In this document: positions 10,451 to 21,554 of the stretch, piece after piece | Layout of the letters: every line of letters starts with the position of its first letter | How positions within the stretch are numbered: position 1 is the first letter of the stretch | Source: Hyaloscypha bicolor E | Lineage: Eukaryota; Ascomycota; Leotiomycetes; Helotiales; Hyaloscyphaceae | Assembly (NCBI RefSeq): GCF_002865645.1 | Contig: NW_020194638.1 | Coordinates: 1,116,001 to 1,180,000 of the forward strand | Direction of reading: 5' to 3' | DNA length: 64,000 nt | Made by a program: the position numbers and the translations under genes | Notes under the pieces: generated by a model | What the model saw: only the letters and a program-made list of their open reading frames with translations | What the model was told of the DNA's origin: nothing | The model's database searches: none

Positions 10451-12759
10451 TCAATACGACCACAACCCGGTATTCCCCCCCATGCCATACCCGAACTCCT
10501 GGGACTGCGGATCAAGATTACTGGATGTAAATGTAGCAGGCGAAGTTGACGTTGAGTGCTGACTCGGGTAGTACTGAGTGTCAAACGAGTACTGACTCGG
10601 CGACGCAAATTCGGTCGGTGATAAGTGGGAGTTTGAAAATTGAAAGTGCTCTGGATGTTTTGAAGATTGGACGCTCCCATTTTCGAATTGTTGGAGTTGA
10701 TCAGCCGGATTCGTAGGAAGTGGTTGAGGGCTCGAACTCTCGGCCTTCGCTGTTAAGAGCCCTGTATTGGCATCAAGCAACGCCATTGCAGGTTTCACTA
10801 GACCTCAGTCAGCAGATGAACTATCGGGAAGCAAGATGTACGTACTGTATCTCGCACCGTTCTCGCTATTGATTCTCAATATCCATCGATACTCTCTCAA
10901 CTTTGTTCGGTAGAAGTCAGCTTCCTCTAGAGTTGACGCTGTTGACAGTAGCAATGTCCCAAAAACGCCAATGAGAGCGAAATTTTGTGGAGATGCAAAG
11001 TACCAAAAGCTCGACAGATGTTGTGGTTTCAATGACTGCACAAAATCAATGGCAAATATAAATCTCTCATGCGCGACTGAGCGGCAGATACGGTACAGCT
11101 GAGGATCGGTTGCAGGAGAAAGAGTAAGTAATATTCGCCGGTGAAGGGTTATTTCAGTGGCGACATAGGCAAGGCGAAGATATCCCACGGAATTGAGTTT
11201 CATAACTTTGGTTGCTTCCATCGATAGACACTCTGGTAGGCTTGAGAACCAGTCTTTCAGCCTGAGCTGAACGGGTTTGACCTTCTCGAGAACGATAGAA
11301 AGGCCATTTGGACCTGCGTCTGCAATGTCTGCGACAAAGGTCAGCCACCGATGTGTATCTTTGTCTGAGAAGTACTAGAATGAAGCAATCCTCATATGCG
11401 TACCTCTCGTTGTCTTCACAGTGAACACCGTATCAAGCAGATCCGCCAAAATCTGTGAGAGGGCGATCATGTGACTAAAAAGTATTCGTCCCTTCTCGAC
11501 CTCAGAGCTTCCCTCTTGCTCATCTTCATGAGAAGCGTTCTCAGGGAAATCTGCGTTGGTCACGGGCTGCAGTGCCCAATTCGCCGAGTTGATGAGAGAT
11601 GGTCGGCCACTGCCCAAGCTGGACCATTTATCCTGCATATAGAGACCCCACCCAAGGCGTTTTCTAAGGCCCTTCTCCCAGTCGGGAATGTTCCAATTAG
11701 AAGCATCCAAGTGTAGGCCCAGTCCATAAGCAACGCTGATCAGTTGTGCTGTCAACTCAGCGGAGTCGGTGTCAGTATGCTGAAGTAGCAATAGCCCAGC
11801 CTGCACGGTAGAGAGTTTAGGCCGATGAATCGTATCTCCAAGAGCTTTTCGAGCAAGCTTCTCTAGCTCCAGAACGTCTGGTTTGGTAGATCTGCTGAGT
11901 TGGTTGTCGTATGTCCAATATTGAAGAGCGAGGAGGTAGACAGCTGCCAGTAGAGGCGGTGAGAACTCGCGGTAGGAGCGACTATACTTCTCAAGATACA
12001 CCTCCTTATGAAGGATGGGGAAGCTGGGAAAGACAATTCTGAAGTACAAGTCCACAAGTAATTTGCCGTGAGGTCGAATGATAGCTTCGATTGCATCCAA
12101 ATCATCGAGTTCATCGGAGTAGCCTTGGGTGCCTGGATCGGGCAAGAGGAGGAAGGCCTCGGTTGAGCTCACTCTCCGAAGAGTGCCTTCTGTCAGCTGA
12201 ACTTCACTCCGCCCAGTGGTAGATAACTGTCCCAGCAAATCAGGCTCGAGTCCTCTCGTGGCACCGACATATTGGCTGTGATGCTTGTTCTGCAAGCCGA
12301 GTGTCTTTTTCAACAGGCTGGGGCCTTCCAGATCATCATATTCTTCTACTCCGGTTCCATTCGTCGTCCGAATGACTCTCATCTGAGCCCCTGGGGATAT
12401 CTTCGACCTCGCCGACGAGCTTGAATGCCTGATATATGCTTATCAGTTGACATGCATAAAGCACGTGATCATGTTTTGCAGGAGCTCATACCGTCGTTTC
12501 GCAGTCTCAGAATCATCGGGATCTTGAGTAGGCTTTCTCTTCCGAGACTGTGGATTCTGGATGAAGGTACATTCCTGACCATGGAACTTGCAGAGGACGC
12601 ATATCGTTGATTCTTCCTCGATCACGCATCGACTCTTTCGCTTCCTCTGTTCCAACAACCTCGCCGTCAACAAGTATTCAAACCTCGTAGGATACAGGTA
12701 TGACTTACGCAAGCATCGCAGGGACGATCCTTCCGCTTCGGCTGATTCGGTGAAGCCAT
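10451..12759 (-). CDS. Zn2Cys6 transcription factor, TamA/Dal81-like
   Basis: Five exons (12759-12709, 12646-12492, 12428-11404, 11328-10846, 10797-10451) join in frame to 686 residues. The first intron splits the zinc cluster. Spliced, it reads CDAC, RKRKSRC, then CVLCKFHGQEC: spacing C-X2-C-X6-C-X8-C-X2-C-X6-C. A basic KRKP stretch follows. The middle domain (DLYFRIVFPSFPILHKEVY to GRPSLINSANWALQPV) is the fungal-specific transcription factor domain. The C-terminus is Gln/Ser/Pro-rich. The CVLCKFHGQECTF segment and the middle domain resemble TamA of Aspergillus and Dal81 of yeast, co-activators of nitrogen genes including allophanate/urea and GABA genes. That assignment is from memory of the family and is moderate. 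Two genes away lie an allophanate hydrolase and an NCS1 permease, which fits. Confidence 0.7.
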
Positions 12760-14409
12760 GTTTGCGCATCGTAGACACGTTCTCCAGAGATGTGGTGAGG
12801 AAAGCGATGAGGCTCGTAGATGTCTCTTGAGGTGACTAAGCATTTTGTGAACGTGGGGAAGCAAATGTGCACATCTTATCTCCCCCACCTCATTTTTACC
12901 TAATGCGGACATTCAAAAAGCCTCCTTCGACGCCAATCTCGCCAGTTGGCCAGAAATGTCACCGTCGAAGAAGAATAGGGGGCGTCTCTACCACATCCAA
13001 ATATCACCAGGGATTCTCACTGGCTGGCTCCTTTCACAGTCAAAATTAACCTGGGCTCAAAGCGCTTCTCGAAAAATGTGACAGTCACGTGATCTCCACA
13101 GCGCTTTCCGATCGCGTATTCAATTTGAAACTGGCAAAAAGGAATCACAGCCCATGTTGGACTTCAATGCTTCTCACGCATCCTCGGTCTTCCCCCCAGA
13201 GCGTTGTCGTTTCTCAAATACAGGGTTCCAACAGCACAGCCTCTCAATACCAACGGGTCTTAATCTAGTTATAGGAAGTCAGTAAGCATAATCCTGGAGA
13301 TGTCCAAAGACGACAAGTGTTTCTCAATGGTCATTGCCTTCATTTGAGCCTAGGAATGGAACTGACGTGTTGTTGCTTCCCTGTCCCTCATGGAGCCAAT
13401 TGAGAGACACAAGAATCCTAGCAGATTTCATTCAACAAGCATGCTGTACAATTGATCGCTCATGACGGTGGAACGTTCGATCAAGCGATCAAACGGATAA
13501 CTGGAGTCAAGGTCGGTCAGGTGGTTCTAAGCAATGGCAAGTTTGAGATACGGCAGGGCTGCGAACTTCCGCCCTCTAACAATCTGTTTGTAAAGAGAAC
13601 TGATGGTGAATCCTCGAAGTGCTTGATTCGTGTGCCCTTCGATACCTTGATGGCCGGACGACAAGTTGTGGGTTGCACAGCTCCTTCAAACTTCGGCATC
13701 GACGGCACCCCCTGAGATGGAGACTGGCGAGTTTGGCAGAACTTTGAGTAGTTCTTCGCTTTGGGTTCTTTCGGGTTGCACTTTTGTTTGTTTATTCAAG
13801 CCTCTCGTTTGGTTTTACCAAGGCTTTCCAATTTCCGAGTGGTTGCTCGTGTTCCGTCTCGTTTCGTTCCTCGGCTTCTCGCATCAAACGCATGCTTACG
13901 CACATCACCAACTGTGTTCTACTCTCAAGCTGTGATTCATGAGTTATGTCATGTACAACAACACGGCTAGCATTTGAAGGATTCTCACTTGTACTTCATG
14001 CAATGACGCTGACCGCATCCTCCTCGGATCCCGAGTATGCGGGAGTCCGGCCCTGTCACTTCTCCAGCGACAGTGGTCGATCCTCACTGGACACGTAACG
14101 GAGACAGAAAGGAGATACCGGACGCTGTTCTATTTCCATTGAATGCATACAGAAGGGAGAGGCCACATCTTCTTCCCCAGGACCTCCGCATTGCAGCTAC
14201 ATATCGTCAATGCAGAATTCTTTTGACCAGTGATCATCTTCACAGTCCAGTCAACTACCCAACGGCCAAGACGAGAAATTGGTTATCTGAAGAATCTCCG
14301 CTCATTCTTCTCAACTGCGAAAAAATCGAACCGCACATTCATTTACTTCGCTTCAACGACCACACTCGTGGCCCGAACGGCGAACGTAAAGACTCACTGC
14401 GAGAGAAGG
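12760..14409. other. Intergenic region without supported genes
   Basis: About 1.65 kb lies between the Cys6 regulator start and a small membrane-protein gene. Frames around 13452-13970 carry no domain, no clear splice structure and a low-complexity composition. It probably contains promoter and 5' UTR sequence for both flanking genes. Confidence 0.45.
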
Positions 14410-14729
14410 ATGAGTTCAACATCCACAGGCCCTGCAGGCGAAGGAAACGCTTTTCCATTCAACAACGCAAACGAGAACAAACAGTGGCCAACTCTCTCGA
14501 TCATTGGCGTGGTTTTGACTGTGCTCGGATTTCTTGTCGTCGTGTGGTTTATCTTTTGGATATTCAGGAGGGAAAAGAGACAGAGAGAGAGGGCACCGGC
14601 CGGTGAAGCAACAAACCGTAAGTACAGACCCTGCTAAGGCCCAGCTTTTGGAGAGACAAACAGACTGACACTTTCTCAGACACTAGTCGACAAGAACCGC
14701 CGTTGCCAATGCTCCACAGATACTGCTAG
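14410..14729 (+). CDS. Small single-pass membrane protein (hypothetical)
   Basis: Two exons (14410-14617 and 14680-14729) join with a GTAAGT..CAG intron to a protein of about 85 residues. A Ser/Asn-rich N-terminus without a signal peptide is followed by a long hydrophobic segment at about residues 29-51 (SIIGVVLTVLGFLVVVWFIFW). Next come a basic RREKRQRER stretch and a Pro-rich tail ending PLPMLHRYC. The positive charges after the membrane segment favour the tail facing the cytosol. No family was recognised. The canonical intron and the clear membrane segment support it as a gene despite its size. Confidence 0.5.
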
Positions 14730-15572
14730 GGCGAGGACCGGAAGCGAGCCGCAGGAATGCAGCTTCCAGCTGATGAGGCCTCCTGAAAGAAGCTTCAGTT
14801 GAAATGCAACCCGAGTTGTAGCGTAAGCAGCCACATTCGATGCTACGCACTCTGTGAGTGCTTCACGTTGCCTGATCTCCTTGACCTGAAATTTGTTTGT
14901 GGTGATCTGATCCAATTCGGGTTCTGAGTCCTGACCCTTTGCAAGGATGAAAATCCAATTTGCGCGAAATAAGGGGACCGTGCGAAAACGCGGTTCGTTG
15001 ACCCCTCGACGCGTCCTCCCAGCAGCTTGCGGGTTTGCTTTTTCTGCCCGATGCGTTGGTATGTTACGAGCCAGAGCCATCCGTGGTGGGAGAAAAAGGT
15101 GCACCTTTCCTACTGATTGGTGCCCGCTAACTCTCCCACCGCTGCGTTTGGTCAGTGGCAAACCTTTGGTTCGAGAGGAAAACCAAGTGAAAAGTCGGTG
15201 AAACGGCAGTGAAGCCACTGACAGTGAAGCGACGAACCAGTCAACCTTGTAGGCCGGGGTTCAGCAGCCACGGCCCTCACCCCATATCAACAACACTGAT
15301 TTCCCACCCTCTGGAGGAAAATCTTTCTTTGCGTGTTACTCAGTAACATCAATTACAATACTGTGGAGTTTTCGATCAAGTACTGATTTGCACGGAAGTT
15401 ACAACATTCAAAGTGCCCGAGATACCAAACTACAACTTCCCCGAATTGAGGTTCCCGGGTCAGAAGAATCGATCACCACCAACTTCATTCGCACATAAAA
15501 TCTTCCAATTTCTCTTTCCCACTGCAATAATATTCAACCAAAGGATACCTTTGAATTCAACAGATTAGGACA
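14730..15572. other. Intergenic, promoter of the CCCH gene
   Basis: No gene is supported here. The last 200 bp before 15573 are CT- and CA-rich, as is common for ascomycete 5' regions. Confidence 0.4.
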
Positions 15573-18116
15573 ATGGCGCTCTCAGCCAATGCCGCTCGAG
15601 CATTGGAGCAAGTGAAGATGGTGAGTTAATCACATCTCGGATTCTCCCACTTCCGCACAATAACCAACTGAGTTCAGGGCTTATACATGCTCTACGGAGC
15701 AGCCTATTTTACTGAAGACGAATGGATCAAGATTGACGGCTTGATACATAAAGGTCAGTACGTGTTCACGCGTGGCCCGCAGGACAACGTCCTCGAGGAG
15801 GAATTGATCTCCTTCGAGGGTTCCATCGAGGAGAAAGCACAATTCAACGTGCAAATTCACGCAAATCAATCTCTTGATGCCATCAAGGCGGACCATATAG
15901 AGATCATGGAGAGATCAATACCGTCCCCAACTTCGTCTGAGCCCGCCAACTCTACCGACTGCCCTCCAGAAACCCCGAATGGGACATCAATCGAAGCGTC
16001 TTCCGACGACGAACCCACCCAAACACAAGCAGCGGGGCTAGCACCTATGCTCGACTGGGCTTCGGAAATGGAAACCTCGATGCCGAACGAGCCAGTCGAA
16101 ACCCCCACGCGACCTACGCCACAGATCCCTGCTGCTGGCGGTCTTGCATTGGGATATACACAATCACAATTGGATGAGGTCAAGGCCTTCAATGCAGGAT
16201 TGACCAAAGCTGGAAAGAAGTCCCGCCCCCAGTACACAAAAGAGGAGGAGTCTTACTCTTCTCCCGAATCGTCAGAAGATGTGGCTTCATCCGAACAGAC
16301 GAATGAAGACGTCTACCCTTCCCCAACACCAAGTCAGCAAGAGACACGAATCCAATCATGGGCTTCTCAAGTGAAGACACAAGAGCCGAGTGTTCCGCAG
16401 AGTGTTCCTCCCAATCCCAGCAAAAACACTCCCCAACCCAAAATCACAAGTCTCAATGACCCGAACGCCAAAGCAGCCGTCGAAGCTTTCACTAAGATCT
16501 ACGGCCGCAAGCCAAGGAGCATCGGCGATATCTACCAACCCAAAAACCCCGAATTCGTTTCTCCTGAGAAGCGACCCATTTCCCGCACATCCAATGCGAC
16601 TTCCAAGACGGCCAGATCTATTTCCGTTTCCAAAGCCATTGTTGCTCGTCCCTCAACGGCATCAACAACAACAATCACCACCACAACGGCCACAACCACA
16701 AAGGGACCAAAACCCGATCCGCGCTTACAACCAGGCAAGACCTTCATCGCCCAGAGTGCCTTTGAAAAATCAAGCAAGATCTGCATCGATGTTCGTCCAG
16801 GTGACAACATCAAGATCATCAAGCATGTCTCTGGAATCATGCATTACGGATTGAATCAGAACACCCACCAGACCGGTCAATTCCCGGAGTCAATCTTCAC
16901 GTTTCCCCCTGGCGTGAAAAACAAGCAAGAAGCCTTGCTTGATCAACAGCGAGCTCTGGCTGCTACAAAGAGGTCTAACCAAGTCGCTCTCAGGAATAGT
17001 GCTCCGAGTGTCAGCACATCCAACGGGCTAGATCGTTTTGAGGGCATGAATGCTGCGGAGTGGGAGGATGTGAGCGTTGTTTCCAGACGAGCTGCTCAGA
17101 CTCCTGCCCCGGCCAAGAAACCCGTAGGCGGCTTGAGTGCATCCCGGTACGCCGTGTTGGCCGACGAGGATGAACCCCGGGCCAAGAGAGAAGAAGAGAC
17201 TTCGTCCGGCATCTCGAAGGAAGAAGTCGCCAGGCTCTTTGACGAGAAGGCATGCTCACTTTCATCCAATCTTGTATTTCCAAATACTAACAAGAAAAAC
17301 CAGTTCGCTCAAATCCTCGCTGCGCAACAAGCAAACGCTGCCGCTGCCAACTCCCAATCCCTGGTCCCCACGGGCCCTCGCTCCAATGGGCTCCTGAAAG
17401 AACCCCTCAAGCCTGTGAACCCCAAGACAAACACCTGCTGGTTCTGGGCAACTCCCGGCAAAGACTGCCGCTTCACAGCCGACGAGTGCAGAGACCTGCA
17501 TGCGCACCTCCCTGTCTCCTCCAACCCTGCGAACCTCAGAATGGGGAAACCGACATGGGGCGCTCTCGCTGACTCTCTTCCTCCAACTCCCACTGACACA
17601 ATCGAGTACAAACCCGGCAAGGTGTCGAAGACGTGTTGGTACTGGGCTAATGATGGCAAGTGCGAGTTTTCGGCTGAGACCTGCAAGTACCTTCATGGGC
17701 ATTCTGCGGCTGGTGTAGCGCCGAAACCGCATACGCAGGGATGGAAGAAGAGTTTTGATTGGAGTCGATTGAGGAAACGTGATGGCGAGAATGGGTATGA
17801 AAATGGTACTGAAAGCGGCCACGAGGAAGAAGGAAATGGTTGGGGCAATCTTGCTGAAAGCTCCGCCGTCAGTGGTGGATGGGGCGAGTATACGCCTGGT
17901 GAAGAGGATGGCGAATTGGTGCTTGAAGAGGTGCAGAATGATTTTTGGGGTAACGGAAATGGGAGTGCGAGTGTGGGATGGGGCAATGCAAATGGTTGGG
18001 GGGAGAGCTCGGGGGGTGCGGGCGGTGAGGGTTGGGGGAATTCGGATGATAAGTATAAACCGCCGCATATTAAGGCTCTTGAGGAGAAGGCGCAGATTCA
18101 AGCTGCTGGATGGTAG
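15573..18116 (+). CDS. CCCH zinc-finger protein with SH3-like segment
   Basis: Exons 15573-15620, 15678-17249 and 17304-18116 give 810 residues. The N-terminal 90 residues (GLYMLYGAAYFTEDEW onward) are globular and conserved-looking. A long Ser/Pro/Thr-rich region follows. A compact segment around RLQPGKTFIAQSAFEKSSK..DVRPGDNIKIIKHVSG..HYGLN..GQFPESIF has the look of an SH3 fold. Two CCCH fingers come later: C-X9-C-X6-C-X3-H in TCWFWATPGKDC and C-X8-C-X6-C-X3-H in KTCWYWANDGKC. The C-terminus is rich in Gly, Trp and Asn (GWGN-type repeats). The fingers suggest RNA binding. The GW/WG-rich tail resembles docking regions of RNA-silencing or decay factors, but that is only a resemblance. No specific family was recognised. 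Confidence 0.75.
17250..17303 (+). other. Probable in-frame GC-AG intron inside the CCCH gene
   Basis: The 54-nt segment begins GCATGC, contains the perfect branch-point TACTAAC and ends AAAACCAG. It has no stop and is a multiple of three, so an automatic model can read through it. Removing it joins ARLFDEK directly to FAQILAAQQ. The donor is GC rather than GT. Confidence 0.6.
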
Positions 18117-18491
18117 GTGCAAAGAAATTACTAACGCTAGATTGGAAATTATGTTATGGAGCTTCGTCTCCTTTGAGTTTGGAAATGGGCAAGAGGTATT
18201 TACTTGGAGTATTTGGACAAAAATGGTTTCCGGTTCCTGACAGGATATATAGTCTCTTTCCCCCTTTAATTAAGTATTTGGCCAAGTGCGCGGAGATGAA
18301 ATAAAATTATAAAATTTAAACAGGCAGAACGGGAAGTTCAAAAGTCAGAAAAGTGTGCTTCCTGGGAAAGAAATGCCAGAAGTCCATTCAAATCTTATAC
18401 AAATTGGTTATCCAAGTGCGCCTCGGAGCCACGCTGCAACGCCATTGATAAAACGGACCGACGGAACAAAAAAAGAGAATCATTTTAACAT

Positions 18492-20022
18492 TTATAAATA
18501 CTTGCTTCGGAGAGCCTGGCTGATAGAGCTCATTCGACTGGCCATCCCGCCTCCGGCTTGCATATTACTCGCTAACGCCTCTTCCAAAGCGCTTTGCGTT
18601 ACTGATGCATCTGGTTCTTGTTAGCTCCTCGTTGATCAAAGTGAATGTGAGATTTGTGGAAACCTTACCATCCAAATCACTAAAACTACTTCCCATACTC
18701 GGCGTCCCATCACTATCCTGCCGTCCCTTTCCCTTCAACCCCGGACTCCTTCCCGCCAGCTCCATTGTTCTTCTCGGCGACAGAGGACCTGTCAGTATCT
18801 GTCGTTGCGTTCCCCGCAATGGCTCTGGACGTCGGGGAGCTGGCGCGGTCGAACTGGTTGAGGAGTCGGAGGTTGCGGATTGGAGCGCTGCGTCCATCGA
18901 CTTCTTATGTGCTGGCCGTCTGCTGCCTATATTTCGCGGATCTCCTCGAAGTGTGGCGCTGGGATCTTGATGTGATGGCGCTTCTGAAGGGGCGGCAAAC
19001 GGCATGAAAGCTGGATTCTCGTCTTCCTCGTCTGCGTCGCCGGATTGTCCTAGTTTGTTTGCGGTGAATCGGGGAGGACGGCGCAGGAGTCGACTTTGCA
19101 TGGGTGGCTCGGAGTCAGAGGAGTCAGAGGATGAGGTTTCTTCGGGAGAGGACAGGGGAGCGGGGCGAGGAGAGCGTGTGAGTGGTTCGATGGCCAGAGA
19201 GTTTGGGCGGGATTTGGTTTTCGGTGAGAGGGAACGCCGATTTAGAGTTGCGTGTGTTGGTCGTGGACTTGTAGGGGCAAGGTTTCGGGATGTAGCGGTT
19301 GTGTTTGCTGATGATGTGCGGGAGAATGGTGGAGCTACAGAAGGAGGTCAATCTACCAGCTTGTTTTGGGACATTGACACCTTACCTGTTGGTCGACTGG
19401 GAGTGCCTGGCACACTCGGGTCGTTTCTGGGTACTGGAGAGTCTTTTCGGGATGATAGAGCGGATGCTAATCGCGGACCTAGACTATGTGAGCTTCCGCA
19501 AATATATACTTTGGCGTCTAACTGACCTCCTCCCCCTGAACCTGTCCTGCGCATAGCCTCACCTCCCGCAGACTCAGATGTGCTCCCGGGAATCGGCGAT
19601 GGTGCAGCGGATCCTTTCGACACCCCAACTTTCCGCATCTGAGCTCGGACTTGGAGCAGTTGTCTTTCGTAAAGCCATGCTGCTTGTTGGAGAAGGAAGG
19701 CTAAGGATACTTCGAATTTCGTTGCGCTGGGACGGGTTAGCTTGGTTCGCAGGTAGATAGAAGACTAACAGTCCATTCCCTATAGGTGTTAGCCAGATAC
19801 CCCGAAGATTTAGGGGATACTTACAGTCGATGTCGCTGTTCTTGGAAGCTTTCGAGAGGATCTTCCATAAGGCTCTGTCCTTTGCTGCGTCCCAATCAAC
19901 CTAGAAAGTCAACTTAGGGTTCGGGAATAGAGAGTGTGACTTACTGAAGGAGGATCGACAAAATCCCCTCGAGGAAATGGAAGTCTAATAAAGACCGTAT
20001 ATGATGGCTCGGAGCTCGACAT
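18492..20022 (-). CDS. atg29: Autophagy-related protein 29
   Basis: The N-terminus TVFIRLPFPRGDFVDPP, then WDAAKDRALWKILSKASKNSDID and FLLQQAAWLYERQ, is diagnostic of Atg29. With Atg17 and Atg31 it forms the scaffold that organises the phagophore assembly site in bulk autophagy. Several introns interrupt it: 19944 back to the VDWDAAK exon, one after DID, one inside the Gly-rich stretch before PRLASALSSRKDSP, one after SRPTGK, and one before the last exon. The last exon encodes DASVTQSALEEALASNMQ..QALRSKYL. The intron after DID fits best with donor GTATCC (phase 2), giving DIDCN-ATKFEVSLAF; the more obvious GTAAGT donor overlapping it breaks frame. The conserved Trp after DID would then be Cys. 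The middle is Ser/Pro-rich and probably phosphorylated. Confidence 0.88.
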
Positions 20023-20578
20023 TGTTGTCGTGTTGTGGATTGCTTCCAGCTGACGATGATTCTTTATCGGAGCTTGGGCGCTAAGATAAGCTTTCAAGTC
20101 TAGCTTCATCTGGGAATAAATTTGCCGCCCCTTCAAAAAAGTACTTCACTTCACTACCTTCAACTTGCAACTCTCTTTGTACGCATATTGCCATAATTTC
20201 CGAGAGACTTTTACAATGAGTCAAATTACGCCGACCTATTCTATGAGAGTATTTGGAAGATGCAGTTCAATGTCTCCGGAAGTGTGGCACCGACTCCATG
20301 AGTCTTCACACAACGTGCGAAAGGCCCAAAGTTGGAACACCCAGACTCCACCTCCGCTGCTTTTTTTAAGTTTCAATATTTCGGAGTCATTTGTAATGAA
20401 TCTTGGTAATGCTGTTAGCATTCGCAGAACTAATGCCATGTTAACAAGTTCGTTCTTATCGAATCTACCATATTTGCCGAAGAACCGATTTTGGAATCTC
20501 CTTATGTCTTTTCACCACCAAGCATCACCAAGCACATTTCTAGCCGCATAACATCGCAATAAGGCAGTTGAAGTCTAC
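20023..20578. other. Intergenic between atg29 and the peroxidase pseudogene
   Basis: About 550 bp without a supported gene. It contains the atg29 promoter on the minus side. One open frame on the + strand (20165-20551) has no domain and is not supported. Confidence 0.4.
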
Positions 20579-21079
20579 CATCTGGGCAGCGCTGTTTTCC
20601 GTCAAAGCTGTCCACGCATCACTCTGGTAGCCGGGCGCAACTTCATCTCGTCTCCAGGAAATTTTGATTCAGACACACGGCGCATTCAATTCTGGGTTTG
20701 TTGATGCCATAATGCCTTGTGTCAACTACGTCTCTGGAGCACAAACTTTTGGAAGATAAACAGCTGCCAAATGGGTTAAAGTGGCTCTTTATGACTTCGT
20801 TACTGCAACCGTTGTAGCAGGCACCGGTGGTATTGGGTTCGAAACGCTCCGTGCAGACGATGACGGCGCATTTGTGAACGACGCTCTCAGCAACGACGAC
20901 TAGCAACACTGCTGGTGGCATTCGTTCCGTTTCTGCGCCAGATATGTTCGATGATAACGTGGTCCAGGAGTATATCTCGGTTATGGGACAAATGGTGGAC
21001 CTTTGTTTACGAGCGTCAATCTTCTAGTCGCAGCGATCTTAGGCTCTACTCTAGCGACGGCCCCAATTCTACCACATAG
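20579..21079 (+). pseudogene. Decayed heme peroxidase copy (intron-lacking, truncated)
   Basis: Translated in pieces, this stretch follows the intact peroxidase at 7692-9668: a hydrophobic leader, then SSRLQEILIQTHGAFNSGF, MPCVNYVSGAQTFGR, AAKWVKVALYDFVTA, GTGGIGFETLRADD, GTNGGPLFTSVN and SSRSDLRLYSSD. It has an in-frame TAG where the intact protein has Tyr26, a TAA after TFGR, frame changes near 21020, and no sequence for the middle region that carries the proximal His. The distal Arg is Lys and the distal His is Tyr, so it could not be a normal peroxidase. The intron present in the intact gene between ITPC and NYVSG is absent here. It lies 11 kb away on the opposite strand. Confidence 0.8.
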
Positions 21080-21554
21080 ATGGGTATACAATTGGCTATC
21101 GTCACAATGGGGATGTTGTGGAAATTCACTTTTGACGTGTCACTTTCGCAGTTAGGTGTTCTCAGTGAGACAGTGAGCTCTCCATATATAAGCAGTAGCA
21201 GCGTACCCCTGTACCCGATGATTTCGGACCGGTGCCAACATTCGTGCCTGCTCGTTTTTAAGAGCCAAAGGGCCCAGAGGCGCTTATGAGGATGTGATCC
21301 ACTAGTTCTGACCTCGATACCAAAAATAAATTGCTCGGAAATTTTTCAAGTTAAAGTTTGTGAGCATTCAAGGAGCTCGCTTGAGCTAAGAAACACACGA
21401 AAAAGGGGAGGGGGGCGGTTGGGATGCAAGTCAAATGACATAAACTGACGACTTCAAGATTACCCCAAGGCTCGTCCAAAACACATTATCATTCACACTA
21501 ATCTTCACAAAATACCCAAACTCCATCCAACTCAAGTGAGAGAGTGAGTGATAT
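21080..21554. other. Intergenic, tail of the pseudogene region
   Basis: No gene is supported. Similarity to the C-terminal part of the peroxidase could not be followed past about 21079. Confidence 0.4.

Noticed and set aside
13452..13970. Frames with a hydrophobic stretch upstream of the small membrane gene
   Set aside because: Low-complexity, no splice sites and no recognisable family.
17262..18122. Long open frame on the minus strand (286 codons) inside the CCCH gene
   Set aside because: It is antisense to conserved CCCH fingers with matching splice sites; its translation has no domain.
19750..19850. Apparent frameshift in atg29 after DID
   Set aside because: A GTATCC donor overlapping the more obvious GTAAGT restores the frame, so an error or disruption is not needed.
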